DNA of 64,000 bases, taken from UBA1952 sp965246765 (lineage in GTDB: Bacteria; Bacteroidota; Bacteroidia; Chitinophagales; Chitinophagaceae). Positions 42,942-51,742 of the stretch are shown here, piece by piece (positions within the stretch are counted from its first letter, which is position 1; each line of letters begins with the position of its first letter). The notes under the pieces are model-generated. The model did no database searches. It was given only the letters and a program-made list of their open reading frames with translations, and was not told the origin of the DNA. The DNA is taken from the NCBI GenBank assembly GCA_965246765.1, contig CBDFFJ010000005.1, positions 930,001 to 994,000 on the forward strand, read 5' to 3'. The translations under genes were made by a program, and so were the position numbers.

Positions 42942-43526
42942 ATGGGACTTGACAGCGTAGAGTTATTGATGGGCGTTGAAAAATATTTCAACGTTAATAT
43001 CCCTAACCATGAGGCGGAGCTGGCAAGTACCGTCCAAAACCTTACCGATGTGGTAGCGAGACAGTTGGATATCAAATCAGCCGAAACAAGTTTACGTGAT
43101 GGGATGTTGAGAAAATTTATTGATTGTCTGGGGTCGGAGCATTCGAAAATTCCTATCCAATTTAATGACTACGTCACAGAATACTTATCGCCACTCAATA
43201 CTGAGGGATGGGCTCAGTTTGAAATGTGCATCGGGTACGATGTGCCAGAGCCTGATATAATTAATCCTGGCAGCGGCAGGTGGTTTCAGAAAATAAAAAG
43301 GTTTGCTAACTGGAAACCCGCATACGATTGGGAACAAATAAATTTCAGCCTTTTTACCGACGCCGTTTGCATGGAGAACTACAAGCGCATAGTCAATCCC
43401 AGCGCTATCACCTCTAAGCATGAAATCTACATAGCTATAGGCGGCATCACTTCTGAATTATGTGGTGTTGATTGCTATGAAATTGCACCCGACAAGGCTT
43501 TTACAAGTGACCTTGGCATTGACTAA
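42942..43526 (+). CDS. Acyl-carrier-like protein, probably frameshifted at its end
   Basis: The 194-residue product begins MGLDSVELLMGVEKYF, which is the second half of an acyl carrier domain starting at the phosphopantetheine serine (Ser4) and running to about residue 42 (STVQNLTDVVARQL); the first helix is absent. A middle region of about 110 residues is unknown. The last 35 residues (EIYIAIGGITSELCGVDCYE ... FTSDLGID) resemble the first half of a carrier domain and stop exactly before the expected serine. Shifting frame by two bases at 43524-43525 continues as SDGDCGLGKMLTVEQVKPYL to a stop at 43615, so a frameshift is likely. Follows nuoN by 75 bases. Confidence 0.6.
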   Translation: MGLDSVELLMGVEKYFNVNIPNHEAELASTVQNLTDVVARQLDIKSAETSLRDGMLRKFIDCLGSEHSKIPIQFNDYVTEYLSPLNTEGWAQFEMCIGYDVPEPDIINPGSGRWFQKIKRFANWKPAYDWEQINFSLFTDAVCMENYKRIVNPSAITSKHEIYIAIGGITSELCGVDCYEIAPDKAFTSDLGID

Positions 43527-43639
43527 GCGATGGGGATTGCGGTCTCGGTAAGATGCTCACGGTAGAACAGGTTAAACCGTACCTCTCTCAAGCAAACTGT
43601 CTTCCTATCCCGTAAATAAATCCATTCGGCTTGTGATTT

Positions 43640-45370
43640 CTACGCCACCCCCATCTCCCCCAAAGCCCCCCTCACAAACCCACCTAACTCCGCCACATAC
43701 TCCGGCGAAAAATCAAAGCGAATGCCGGCTGTGTCATAAAGCTCCTTCAGCGTCTTCGTATAGCCCAGAGATAGCGCCTTCTTATAATTCTCCACGGCCT
43801 GCTGCTTGTTACCGCGGTATTGCCGCCACATCGCGATGGCGCCAAGCTGCGCAATGCCGTACTCTATATAATAGAACGGCACCTCGTACAGATGCAACTG
43901 CTTTTGCCAGAAATTTTTTCGGTATTCCTCAAAGCCGGAATAATCCACGGTGCCAGTGCTGAATTCCTGCAAAATTTCCATCCAGGCCATTTCACGCTCT
44001 TCCATGCTGTGGCCCACTTGCGTATATAGCCAATGCTGAAACTTGTCAATCGTCGCAATCCAGGGCAGCACGGAAATCACGCGCTCCAGCTCTTCAATCC
44101 TTGCGCGCTTCAGCTCGGCTTCGTCCTTGAAAAAGATGTCCCAATGCTCCATTGTGAACAGCTCCATGCTCATGCTCGCCAGCTCGGCAATTTCCATCGG
44201 GTATTCTTTGAAGGCGCTTAGTTCCAGCGGGTGCGAGAGGAAGGAATGCACCGCGTGGCCGCCTTCGTGCATCATCGTGATGACATCGCCCATGGTGCCT
44301 GCGGCGTTCATAAAGATGAACGGCACGCCCGTCTCCGCCAGCGGACAGTTGTAGCCGCCGGGAGCCTTGCCTTTGCGGGAATCCAGGTCCAGGCGCTTCA
44401 TGCCGCGCATCGTCTTCAGGCATTCGCCGAAGAAGGGCTGGAGCTTTGTAAAGACTTCAATAGCTTTCTCCGTCAGCTCTCCGCCTTCATTAAAAGGATG
44501 CAACGGTTCAGTTCCTATCGGCTCGGCATCTGTATCCCAGGGCTTCAGCTTGTCAATGCCGAGGCGCGCCCGGCGATGCTCCATCAGCAGCTTATGCAGG
44601 GGCACAATGTGCTCGCGCACGGCTTCGTGAAAGCGGAAACAATCTTCCGGCCCGTAGTCAAAGCGGCCCAGCTCGCGGAATTTATAGTCGCGGTAATTTT
44701 CAAAACCTGCGTTGACGGCCACCTGCTGGCGGCGCGCGAGGAGCCTGTCAAATAATTCATTCAGCGCCGTTCGGTCGTCCATCCTGCGCGCGGCGATCTT
44801 GCGGAAGGTCTCTTCACGCACGGTCCGGTCGGGGCTTTGCAGGAAGCGCGCCGCCTGCTGCAAGGTGTATTCTTTGCCATCGTGCTCAACCGTCATCTTG
44901 CTGGAAATGACGCCGTACTGTTGCGCCAGCAAACTCAATTCTGACTGAATCGGAATGTTCTCCTCGCGGTACAGCTCAATGCGGTTGCGCACGGAGCGGA
45001 GATAGGGAAAGAACTGGCTCTTATCTAAGCCTTCGGCGAATGGCGAGGCCACCAGCTTTTGATTCAGCGCGAAGTAATACGGCTTCATCTTAGGCTCAAT
45101 CTCGGTTACGAAGTACGTGAAGGCTTCTTCGTACTCCGCGTTCGTCGTGTCCAGCGTCATGCGGATTTGCCGCCAGCTTGCGTCTTCTGATATGACGGCT
45201 TCCAGTTCAGAAGCATCATCCAGCCAAGTCTGTAATCCTTCCTTGCCGTTGATGTCGCGCGACTGGAGCTTTTCAAAGAATGGTTCCAGCGATGTCCAAT
45301 CGCTGAGCTTAAAATCTGCGGGGAGAAAAGTGCGTGGTTTTGCTACGGGCGTAGCGAGAGAACTGTTCAT
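43640..45370 (-). CDS. pepF: M3 family oligoendopeptidase
   Basis: A 576-residue cytoplasmic zinc peptidase of the oligoendopeptidase F group. The active-site motif is HEGGH in TMMHEGGHAVHSF, with the third zinc ligand expected in the downstream EIAELASMSMELF. The N-terminal helical lobe (residues 1-200) closes the channel. It degrades short peptides. It is alone on the minus strand; its promoter would be in 45371-45560. Confidence 0.9.
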   Translation of the reverse strand: MNSSLATPVAKPRTFLPADFKLSDWTSLEPFFEKLQSRDINGKEGLQTWLDDASELEAVISEDASWRQIRMTLDTTNAEYEEAFTYFVTEIEPKMKPYYFALNQKLVASPFAEGLDKSQFFPYLRSVRNRIELYREENIPIQSELSLLAQQYGVISSKMTVEHDGKEYTLQQAARFLQSPDRTVREETFRKIAARRMDDRTALNELFDRLLARRQQVAVNAGFENYRDYKFRELGRFDYGPEDCFRFHEAVREHIVPLHKLLMEHRRARLGIDKLKPWDTDAEPIGTEPLHPFNEGGELTEKAIEVFTKLQPFFGECLKTMRGMKRLDLDSRKGKAPGGYNCPLAETGVPFIFMNAAGTMGDVITMMHEGGHAVHSFLSHPLELSAFKEYPMEIAELASMSMELFTMEHWDIFFKDEAELKRARIEELERVISVLPWIATIDKFQHWLYTQVGHSMEEREMAWMEILQEFSTGTVDYSGFEEYRKNFWQKQLHLYEVPFYYIEYGIAQLGAIAMWRQYRGNKQQAVENYKKALSLGYTKTLKELYDTAGIRFDFSPEYVAELGGFVRGALGEMGVA

Positions 45371-45604
45371 TCTTTAAAATTGTTGGATTGCAAAGTACGC
45401 TATTGTGAAAACGTGATTATTTTAATGTGTAGCCTCATCAACCATTACTAAAATATTATTTTAAGACTGAGGATTAGGAAAATTTATTGGTATGAAAATC
45501 CGACTAAATACAATTTATCAGTTAAAAGTCAACCGGATTCAAATTAATAAATAATGCAAGCCACAGCCTTATCCACAATAACAATTCCGGGCCAGAAAGG
45601 ATTT

Positions 45605-45633
45605 TTTCAGTTCTTCCCGGAAACGTACATTTG
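45605..45633 (+). promoter_or_regulatory. Promoter of candidate small RNA 1
   Basis: TACATTTG (45626-45633) is a perfect TAnnTTTG box, with a TTTC at 45605-45608 as a near match to the TTTG -33 element and 17 bases between. Transcription would start around 45637-45640. Confidence 0.6.
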
Positions 45634-45636
45634 TGT

Positions 45637-45697
45637 CAGTTGTGAATTTAATGGGTTAGTAAGTGAGCCGTCCCGATTCCTCGGGATGGCTTCTTTT
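45637..45697 (+). ncRNA. Candidate small RNA 1 (about 60 nt)
   Basis: The unit runs from the predicted start to the T-tract of an intrinsic terminator and contains no open reading frame of note; ATGGGTTAGTAA at 45651-45662 would be Met-Gly followed by two stops. AGTTGTGA (45638-45645) and ATGGGTTAGTAAG (45651-45663) are complementary to two segments of candidate RNA 2 at 57098-57168. Evidence is promoter plus terminator plus complementarity; expression is not shown. Confidence 0.55.
45667..45697 (+). terminator. Intrinsic terminator of candidate small RNA 1
   Basis: GCCGTCCCGA (45667-45676) and TCGGGATGGC (45681-45690) form a 10-bp stem with one G-T pair around the loop TTCC, followed by TTCTTTTTT. 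No plus-strand gene lies upstream within 2.5 kb, which makes a short noncoding transcript the simplest explanation. Confidence 0.8.
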
Positions 45698-45966
45698 TTG
45701 GAGTAAACCTTAGCTAAACAAGTTCACGGCGTCTTTATCATTCCCGAAGAGAATTTCATTCGCAGCGCATAAGCTCCTCGCAGCTACTTTGTCACCTTGA
45801 AAGGGCCTGCGCGCGTGTTGGGCGCGCTACGTGACTGCACAGATGCTTGCAGCATGACAAAGTTTGAGTGAGCACGTCCGGTGCGGGAAAACAGATCCGC
45901 CGCGGCGGCTGACAAAGTCGCAGCGAGCGTGTTCAGTATGTAACCGTTTCAGTAAATACAATCCCG

Positions 45967-47346
45967 ATGGCCAAAACAAAATCTGCTTTCTTTTGTCAGC
46001 AATGCGGCTATGAAACGCCGAAGTGGACGGGCAAGTGCCCATCCTGCGGCGCATGGAATTCCTTTGTGGAAGAAATCATAGAGCGCGATACGCCAAAGAA
46101 GGCCGGCGAGATGCAGCCCTGGAGTGAAACTGAAGAGAAGGCGCCGCGCAAGGCATTCAAGATTGAAGAGGTAATCGCGCATGACGAAGTGCGCATGCAG
46201 CTGCCGGATGCTGAACTGAATCGCGTGCTTGGCGGCGGCCTTGTGCCGGGTTCGGTAACGCTGGTAGCCGGCGAGCCAGGCATCGGCAAAAGCACACTCT
46301 TCCTACAATGCGCGCTGCAATGGAAAAAGGCGACCACACTCTACGTAAGCGGCGAAGAAAGCGCGCAGCAGGTAAAGCTTCGTGCGGAGCGCATTGGCGC
46401 CAAGAACAGCCAGCTATACATTCTGAACGCGACGAACACCGACACGATTTTCTCGGAGATAAAGAAGATAAAGCCGGGCCTTGTAATCATTGATTCTATC
46501 CAGACTTTGGAAAGCCCTTATGTGGAAAGCGCGGCGGGAAGTGTAAGCCAGGTGCGTGAGACGGCGGCGGAGTTGCAGCGCTTCGCGAAGACGGCGAATG
46601 TGCCCGTCATCATCATCGGCCACATCACGAAGGAAGGTTCCATTGCCGGGCCAAAGGTGCTGGAGCATATGGTGGATACCGTGCTGCAGTTTGAAGGCGA
46701 CCGCCATTACGCTTATCGCATCCTGCGCACGCTCAAAAACCGCTTCGGCTCCACTTCTGAGCTGGGCATTTATGAGATGGTCGCCGCCGGGATGCGTCCG
46801 GTTTCCAATCCTTCTGAAATCCTGCTTTCGCAACATGACGAGCCGCTGAGCGGGATGGCTATTGCCGCCATCATAGAAGGCGCGCGGCCGCTAATGATAG
46901 AAGTGCAGGCCCTCGCCTCGCAAGCGGTTTACGGTACGCCGCAACGCACTGTGAGCGGGATGGATTTACGCCGGCTCCAGCTGCTGCTGGCGGTTTTAGA
47001 GAAGCGCGGCGGCTTTGCCTTCGGGCAGAAAGACGTCTTCATCAACATTGCAGGAGGTTTGAAAATTGAAGACCCGTCTATTGAGCTTGCGGTCGTCTGC
47101 GCGCTGCTGTCTTCTATTGAAGATGTTGCCTTGCCTTCCAATATCTGCTTCGTTGGCGAGGTAGGCCTCTCCGGAGAAATCCGCGCCGTGAGCCGCATAG
47201 ACCAGCGTATTGCGGAGGCGGATAAGCTGGGCATGGATGCCATTTACATTCCGAAGGCCAACGCGAAAGGGCTGGATAAGAAGAATTTTAAGATTGAAGT
47301 CAAGGCTGTGAACAAGGTAGAAGACGTGTATCGCGCATTGTTCTGA
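45967..47346 (+). CDS. radA: DNA repair protein RadA
   Basis: This 459-residue branch-migration ATPase helps recombinational repair and transformation. It has the zinc finger CQQCGYETPKWTGKCPSCGAW (residues 11-31, four Cys), Walker A GEPGIGKST, the RadA motif KNRFGSTSELGIYEM and a C-terminal Lon-like domain (SQAVYGTPQRTVSGMD onward). Length is standard. The ComF-like gene follows after 33 bases, and both relate to DNA processing and uptake in other bacteria. Confidence 0.97.
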   Translation: MAKTKSAFFCQQCGYETPKWTGKCPSCGAWNSFVEEIIERDTPKKAGEMQPWSETEEKAPRKAFKIEEVIAHDEVRMQLPDAELNRVLGGGLVPGSVTLVAGEPGIGKSTLFLQCALQWKKATTLYVSGEESAQQVKLRAERIGAKNSQLYILNATNTDTIFSEIKKIKPGLVIIDSIQTLESPYVESAAGSVSQVRETAAELQRFAKTANVPVIIIGHITKEGSIAGPKVLEHMVDTVLQFEGDRHYAYRILRTLKNRFGSTSELGIYEMVAAGMRPVSNPSEILLSQHDEPLSGMAIAAIIEGARPLMIEVQALASQAVYGTPQRTVSGMDLRRLQLLLAVLEKRGGFAFGQKDVFINIAGGLKIEDPSIELAVVCALLSSIEDVALPSNICFVGEVGLSGEIRAVSRIDQRIAEADKLGMDAIYIPKANAKGLDKKNFKIEVKAVNKVEDVYRALF

Positions 47347-47379
47347 CGATCTGTTTACTACCTTAGGTAGTCCATAGAT

Positions 47380-48081
47380 ATGGCTTTGCTCAAAGAAGTG
47401 CTGCATAGCGCAGCCCACCTGCTCTATCCCCGACTGTGCGAAGGATGCCGCCTGCCGCTGCTCGGCCAGGAGCGCATTCTTTGTATCAGCTGTTGCTTTC
47501 AGCTGCCGCAAACCGGATTTCACGATACAGCGGGAAATGAGGCAGCCTTGCGGATTGCCGGGCGCGTCCCTTACCAGCACGCTACGTCCTTTGCATACTT
47601 TACCGCCGACGGCCTGCTACAGCACCTGCTTCACCGGCTGAAATATTCGGGTCGCAAAGCCATCGGTACCTATCTGGGCGAGCAGGCAGGGTATGCGTTG
47701 AAGGCTTCTCAGTGGATCAACAGCATCGACGGCATCATTCCGGTTCCCCTGCATCCTAAGAAAGAGCAAAGCAGAGGCTATAATCAAAGCAATCTGCTTG
47801 CGTTAGGCTTAAGCAAAGTGCTGAATGTGCCCGTATTCGGAGAAGCGCTGATGCGAACACGCTATACAGGCAGCCAGACGAAAATGTCGCGAGAGGAAAG
47901 GGTGCGTAATGTAAAGGATGCTTTTATACTAAATCCCCGGTCGGAGCTATGTGGCAGGCATGCGCTGCTTATAGACGATGTGCTTACTACAGGCGCAACG
48001 CTGGAGTCGGCGGCAGCTGCGCTAATGAAATCCAACGGGCTTAAGCTAAGCATATGCACCATCGGGCTGGCTAAAGATTAA
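47380..48081 (+). CDS. ComF family phosphoribosyltransferase-like protein
   Basis: The 233-residue protein has a four-cysteine zinc site (LCEGCRLPLLGQERILCISC), then a type I phosphoribosyltransferase fold with IPVPLHPKKEQSRGYNQS and the PRPP loop HALLIDDVLTTGAT. ComF proteins act in DNA uptake and processing during transformation. No other competence genes are in the window. Confidence 0.92.
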   Translation: MALLKEVLHSAAHLLYPRLCEGCRLPLLGQERILCISCCFQLPQTGFHDTAGNEAALRIAGRVPYQHATSFAYFTADGLLQHLLHRLKYSGRKAIGTYLGEQAGYALKASQWINSIDGIIPVPLHPKKEQSRGYNQSNLLALGLSKVLNVPVFGEALMRTRYTGSQTKMSREERVRNVKDAFILNPRSELCGRHALLIDDVLTTGATLESAAAALMKSNGLKLSICTIGLAKD

Positions 48082-48184
48082 TGGCCTGCCGGCACTAATA
48101 TTTACAGTCGGGAAAACTATTTCTTTATCGTTTGGTTATTTTTATCACTGCACTATCTTCACCGTACACAATTCTTACTACCAC

Positions 48185-49414
48185 ATGAGAAAACATGCAC
48201 TCCTCACAGCCTCGCTGCTGCTGCCTGCGGCGATGGCATTCAGCGCCGGCTATCAGCTCAATCTGCAAGGCCTCCGGCAGCTTGCAATGGGCGGTGGCGG
48301 AACGGCGATGCCCTGGGATGCCTCTACCATATTCTATAATCCCGGCGGCCTTTCCCGACTGGAAGGCTTTCAGGTCTATGGCAGCGTGCAGTTCATCATT
48401 CCGCGCGCAGAATATCTGAATCAGGGTACCGGCGTCACAGCGCGCACCGCGAACGCTACCTACACGCCCTTTAATGTATATGCAGGCGGCACTATTAAAG
48501 GCGTCCGTGGCCTGGGCTTAGGCGTAGGCGTATATACCCCGTTCGGCTCCGGCACTACCTGGGATGATAACTGGGCCGGACGTTATGTGACTCAAAGCAT
48601 CTACCTGCAGGCAATTTTCATTCAGCCAACCATTTCTTACCAGATTAACGACAACATCTCTATCGGCGGCGGCTATGTGTACGCCACCGGGCATGTTGAC
48701 CTTGCACGGGCCATACCGGCGCAGTCATCAACAGGCGCGGACGGAAAGGCTGAGCTGAACGGAGATGCAAAGGGTATGGGTTACAACGTAGGTATTTCCT
48801 TTAAAGCAAGCGATCGCCTCCATTTCGGCATCTCTTACCGCAGCCGCGTTGATATGCGCGTAGAAAGCGGCGAGGCGAAGTTTACCGTACCTTCTTCGGT
48901 AGCCTCCTCTTTCCCAAACACTTCTTTTGACGCGACACTTCCTTTGCCGGAAGTGCTCTCCGTAGGCGCTGCCTGGAAGCCGCTGGAGCGGCTTACTGTT
49001 CAGCTTGATTTTAACCTGACCGGCTGGAAGGCTTACGATACGCTGGCCTTCAACTATGGCGCGGCTGTGAATGGCAGCACCCGCACTACCGCGGCCCGTC
49101 TTTACGAGAATCGCATCGCTACCCGTCTGGGAGCGCACTATCAGGCTACAAAGTCGCTGGCGCTGATGGTTGGCGGCGCTTACGATCCTACGCCTGTGCG
49201 CGACGGCTACGTGTCTCCGGATCTACCCGATGCAAACCGCCTGGTGCTTACTACCGGCTTTACCTACAAGATCATCCCGAAGCTTACCCTGCTTGCGGCG
49301 ATAGAATACGTCACCTCAGATAAGCGCGATGCTACCTATGGCGATGCCGCGTTCAGCGGGCGGTATCAGACAAAGGCGATCACGCCGGGCATTGGTCTCT
49401 CTTACGACTTTTAA
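48185..49414 (+). CDS. FadL/OmpP1/TodX-type outer membrane transporter
   Basis: The 409-residue beta-barrel protein has a signal peptide (MRKHALLTASLLLPAAMAFSAG) and the FadL N-terminal hatch segment QLNLQGLRQLAMGGGGTA followed by DASTIFYNPGGLSRL, the NPA/NPG element of the family. It ends in GIGLSYDF with a terminal Phe typical of barrels. It imports hydrophobic compounds such as fatty acids. The GDSL lipoprotein gene follows at 36 bases, a pairing often seen in Bacteroidota. Confidence 0.9.
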   Translation: MRKHALLTASLLLPAAMAFSAGYQLNLQGLRQLAMGGGGTAMPWDASTIFYNPGGLSRLEGFQVYGSVQFIIPRAEYLNQGTGVTARTANATYTPFNVYAGGTIKGVRGLGLGVGVYTPFGSGTTWDDNWAGRYVTQSIYLQAIFIQPTISYQINDNISIGGGYVYATGHVDLARAIPAQSSTGADGKAELNGDAKGMGYNVGISFKASDRLHFGISYRSRVDMRVESGEAKFTVPSSVASSFPNTSFDATLPLPEVLSVGAAWKPLERLTVQLDFNLTGWKAYDTLAFNYGAAVNGSTRTTAARLYENRIATRLGAHYQATKSLALMVGGAYDPTPVRDGYVSPDLPDANRLVLTTGFTYKIIPKLTLLAAIEYVTSDKRDATYGDAAFSGRYQTKAITPGIGLSYDF

Positions 49415-49450
49415 TTACAACCCCCTCACGCAAGCAAAGCCTTTTGACGT

Positions 49451-50788
49451 ATGAATAAGTACCGTTCCTCCATACTGATTGCTGCCGGCGCTGCGCTTAG
49501 CCTCGCTGCCTGCAAGCCTCACCTGACGTCGGATGTCTATTCTTCCGGCGGACTGGATTTTACCCGCTATGTGGCGGTTGGCAACTCGCTCACTGCCGGT
49601 TATGCCGACGGCTCCCTGTACCGCAGCGGCCAGCAGTCTGCCTATCCGTCTATTCTCTCCTATTCGTTCAGCCGCCAGGGCGCCAGCGATTATAAAGCGC
49701 CGCTCCTGCCGGGCGAAGCCGGCTGGCCCTCGCCGAAGCGCGTGCTCGGCCCAAGCGCTGATTGCCTGGGCAATGTGTCCTTAGGCCCTGTCCTGTTCAC
49801 CGGCGCTCCGGATACTGCCGGCAGCAGCGCCAGTGTGGCTGCGCAAGGCCCCTACACCAATCTCGGCGTGCCGGGCATCCGGGCTATTGATTTCATCGTT
49901 CCCGGTTATCCTTCCGTCAATCCTTACGCACGCCGGTTCTTCACCAATCTCTTTGGCCGGCCTACAGAAGAGCTGAGCCGCATTCAGCCTACCTTCTTTA
50001 CCGCCTGGATCGGCAACAACGATGTATTGCAGTATGCTACGTCCGGCGGCAGCGGCAAAAGCAGTGGTGGCACCTTTCTGGATGCAAATGCGATTTCCAG
50101 CACTACGCTGTTTGCGGCCGCAGTTGACTCCGTGCTGAATCGCCTGATGCCCGCAGGCAGCACGGCAAAGGGCGCGGTTATGAATATTCCGGACGTTACC
50201 GCCATCCCTTACTTCACCACGGTGCCGTACAATGGTCTTGTACTTACCCGCCAGGGTCAGGTGGACTCGCTGAATTTTAATTATCAGGCCGCCGGTATAT
50301 CATTCACGCTCGGCGCTAATCCGTTCATCATTCAGGATAATTCGGTGCCTGTGCTTAAGTTCCGCAAGGCTAAGGCCGGCGAGTACATAACGCTCAGCAT
50401 ACCTCAGGATTCACTGAAGTGCGGCGGTTGGGGCAGCAAAAAGCCTGTCCCGGGCCAGTATGTGCTGGATGCGGCGGAAGTAACTGCCGTGCAAAGCGCT
50501 ACCGCCATTTTCAACGGCATACTGCGTACTGCGGCGGTAAACCGTGGCCTGGCTTATGTAGATATGAACACCTTCCTGAAAACAATCAACGCTGGCACAC
50601 TGTATAATGGTGTTACGCTCAATGCTACGTTTGTGAAGGGTGGCGCTTTCTCACTTGACGGCGTTCACCTTACGCCAAGGGGCAATGCGCTGGTGGCTAA
50701 TGAGATCCTGCGTACCATTAATTACTATTACGGGGCATCGCTGCAAATGGCTGATGTGAACAGCTACAACGGCGTGCTGTTTCCGTAA
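49451..50788 (+). CDS. SGNH/GDSL hydrolase lipoprotein
   Basis: A 445-residue lipoprotein: signal sequence with lipobox SLAAC (Cys20 lipidation expected). The SGNH blocks are YVAVGNSLTAGYADG (block I, catalytic Ser), WIGNNDVLQYA (block III Asn) and LDGVHLTPRGNALVANE (block V, Asp-x-x-His). It likely cleaves ester bonds in lipids or acylated compounds near the outer membrane and, from the adjacent FadL-like gene, might feed fatty acids to it. This link is inference. Confidence 0.88.
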   Translation: MNKYRSSILIAAGAALSLAACKPHLTSDVYSSGGLDFTRYVAVGNSLTAGYADGSLYRSGQQSAYPSILSYSFSRQGASDYKAPLLPGEAGWPSPKRVLGPSADCLGNVSLGPVLFTGAPDTAGSSASVAAQGPYTNLGVPGIRAIDFIVPGYPSVNPYARRFFTNLFGRPTEELSRIQPTFFTAWIGNNDVLQYATSGGSGKSSGGTFLDANAISSTTLFAAAVDSVLNRLMPAGSTAKGAVMNIPDVTAIPYFTTVPYNGLVLTRQGQVDSLNFNYQAAGISFTLGANPFIIQDNSVPVLKFRKAKAGEYITLSIPQDSLKCGGWGSKKPVPGQYVLDAAEVTAVQSATAIFNGILRTAAVNRGLAYVDMNTFLKTINAGTLYNGVTLNATFVKGGAFSLDGVHLTPRGNALVANEILRTINYYYGASLQMADVNSYNGVLFP

Positions 50789-50811
50789 TTGAATCCGTTT
50801 CCCAAATAAGA

Positions 50812-50837
50812 GGCCGTGCAATCAGCACGGCCTTTTT
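50812..50837. terminator. Bidirectional terminator
   Basis: GGCCGTGC (50812-50819) and GCACGGCC (50825-50832) form a perfect 8-bp stem with a 5-nt loop and TTTTT after it. It ends the FadL/GDSL operon rightward; on the other strand an A-rich flank is weaker but could serve the convergent LRR gene. Confidence 0.85.
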
Positions 50838-50843
50838 ATTGAC

Positions 50844-51695
50844 TCAAAACTGCGACTGCCGGTAAGGATACTGATCGTCGCGCCCTACTACAATGATATG
50901 CTGGTAACGCTCGTATGCCGGGTTTTGATAAAACGGGATCGTGTGGTCGTCCACGTAAACATTTTCGAGGCGCGGGAGCTCGGATAGCGATGCCGGCAAC
51001 TGCAGCACGCCGCAGCGCACAACATCCAGCTCCTGCAGCTTGCTCAGTCGGCCAAGCGTTTCCGGCAGCCAGTTCAGTGAATTGCGCCCGAGATATAGAA
51101 AATGCAAGTTAGTAAGAGCACCAAAACCTTCAGGTAAGACGATGAGTCGGTTGTTGCTGAGATCCAGCACTTCCAGCTTCTGAAGCCGGAGTATAGATAC
51201 AGGAACAGCGCTAAGATTATTTATGGATACACGCAGGCGGACAAGCGCGCCTAAAGCGCCCAGATTCTCCGGCAGGGCCGTGAGTACATTGCCTGTGAGG
51301 AACAGCTCCCGGAGCGCAGGCAGGCCGCAGATGCTTTCGGGCAAAGCGGCCAGCTCATTATGAGACAAGGTAATAGATTCCAGATTCTTCAGATTTCCGA
51401 TATCTTCCGGAAGAACACTAATCTTATTTTGAAAAAAATTCAGACGCTTTAGCCTGGCGCATTTTACAATGGACGGCGGCAGCGATCGGATGCGGTTGTG
51501 GTTCAGGTTCAGCTCCTCCAGGTTTGGAAACTGATCCAGAATATCGGGGATAGAATCCAGAAAGCGGTATGCGATCCGGATAACGCGCACATCTTCACGG
51601 CTTTCAAGCGCTTCATCCCAGCTTGTATAAACGCCTCGGCCCGCCATAGCCGGCAGCGTGCAAAAGAGCAAAATTGGTAAAAGAAGACGGCGCAT
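50844..51695 (-). CDS. Secreted leucine-rich repeat protein
   Basis: A 283-residue protein with signal peptide (MRRLLLPILLFCTLPAMA) and about eight 23-residue leucine-rich repeats with the LxxLxxLxLxxNxLxxLP core (e.g. FPNLEELNLNHNRIRSLPPSI, LQKLEVLDLSNNRLIVLPEGF). No sorting domain for the type IX system is present at the C-terminus. A role in protein binding is the only inference. Confidence 0.88.
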   Translation of the reverse strand: MRRLLLPILLFCTLPAMAGRGVYTSWDEALESREDVRVIRIAYRFLDSIPDILDQFPNLEELNLNHNRIRSLPPSIVKCARLKRLNFFQNKISVLPEDIGNLKNLESITLSHNELAALPESICGLPALRELFLTGNVLTALPENLGALGALVRLRVSINNLSAVPVSILRLQKLEVLDLSNNRLIVLPEGFGALTNLHFLYLGRNSLNWLPETLGRLSKLQELDVVRCGVLQLPASLSELPRLENVYVDDHTIPFYQNPAYERYQHIIVVGRDDQYPYRQSQF

Positions 51696-51742
51696 AATTT
51701 AAAGTTTGTGCTTGAGTATGCCTTTAAGATGCGCCTGACCCG

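Larger units (their letters stand above)
45371..45966. other. Intergenic region between oligoendopeptidase gene and radA
   Basis: No protein gene is seen. The AT-rich left half (45371-45560) is the likely leftward promoter region. A short transcription unit on the plus strand follows at about 45605-45697. The right part (45738-45935) holds at least three copies of the TTTGTCA / GACAAAGT repeat family, including GATGCTTGCAGCATGACAAAG near 45842-45862 and GACAAAGTCGCAGCGAGCG near 45911-45929. Confidence 0.65.
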
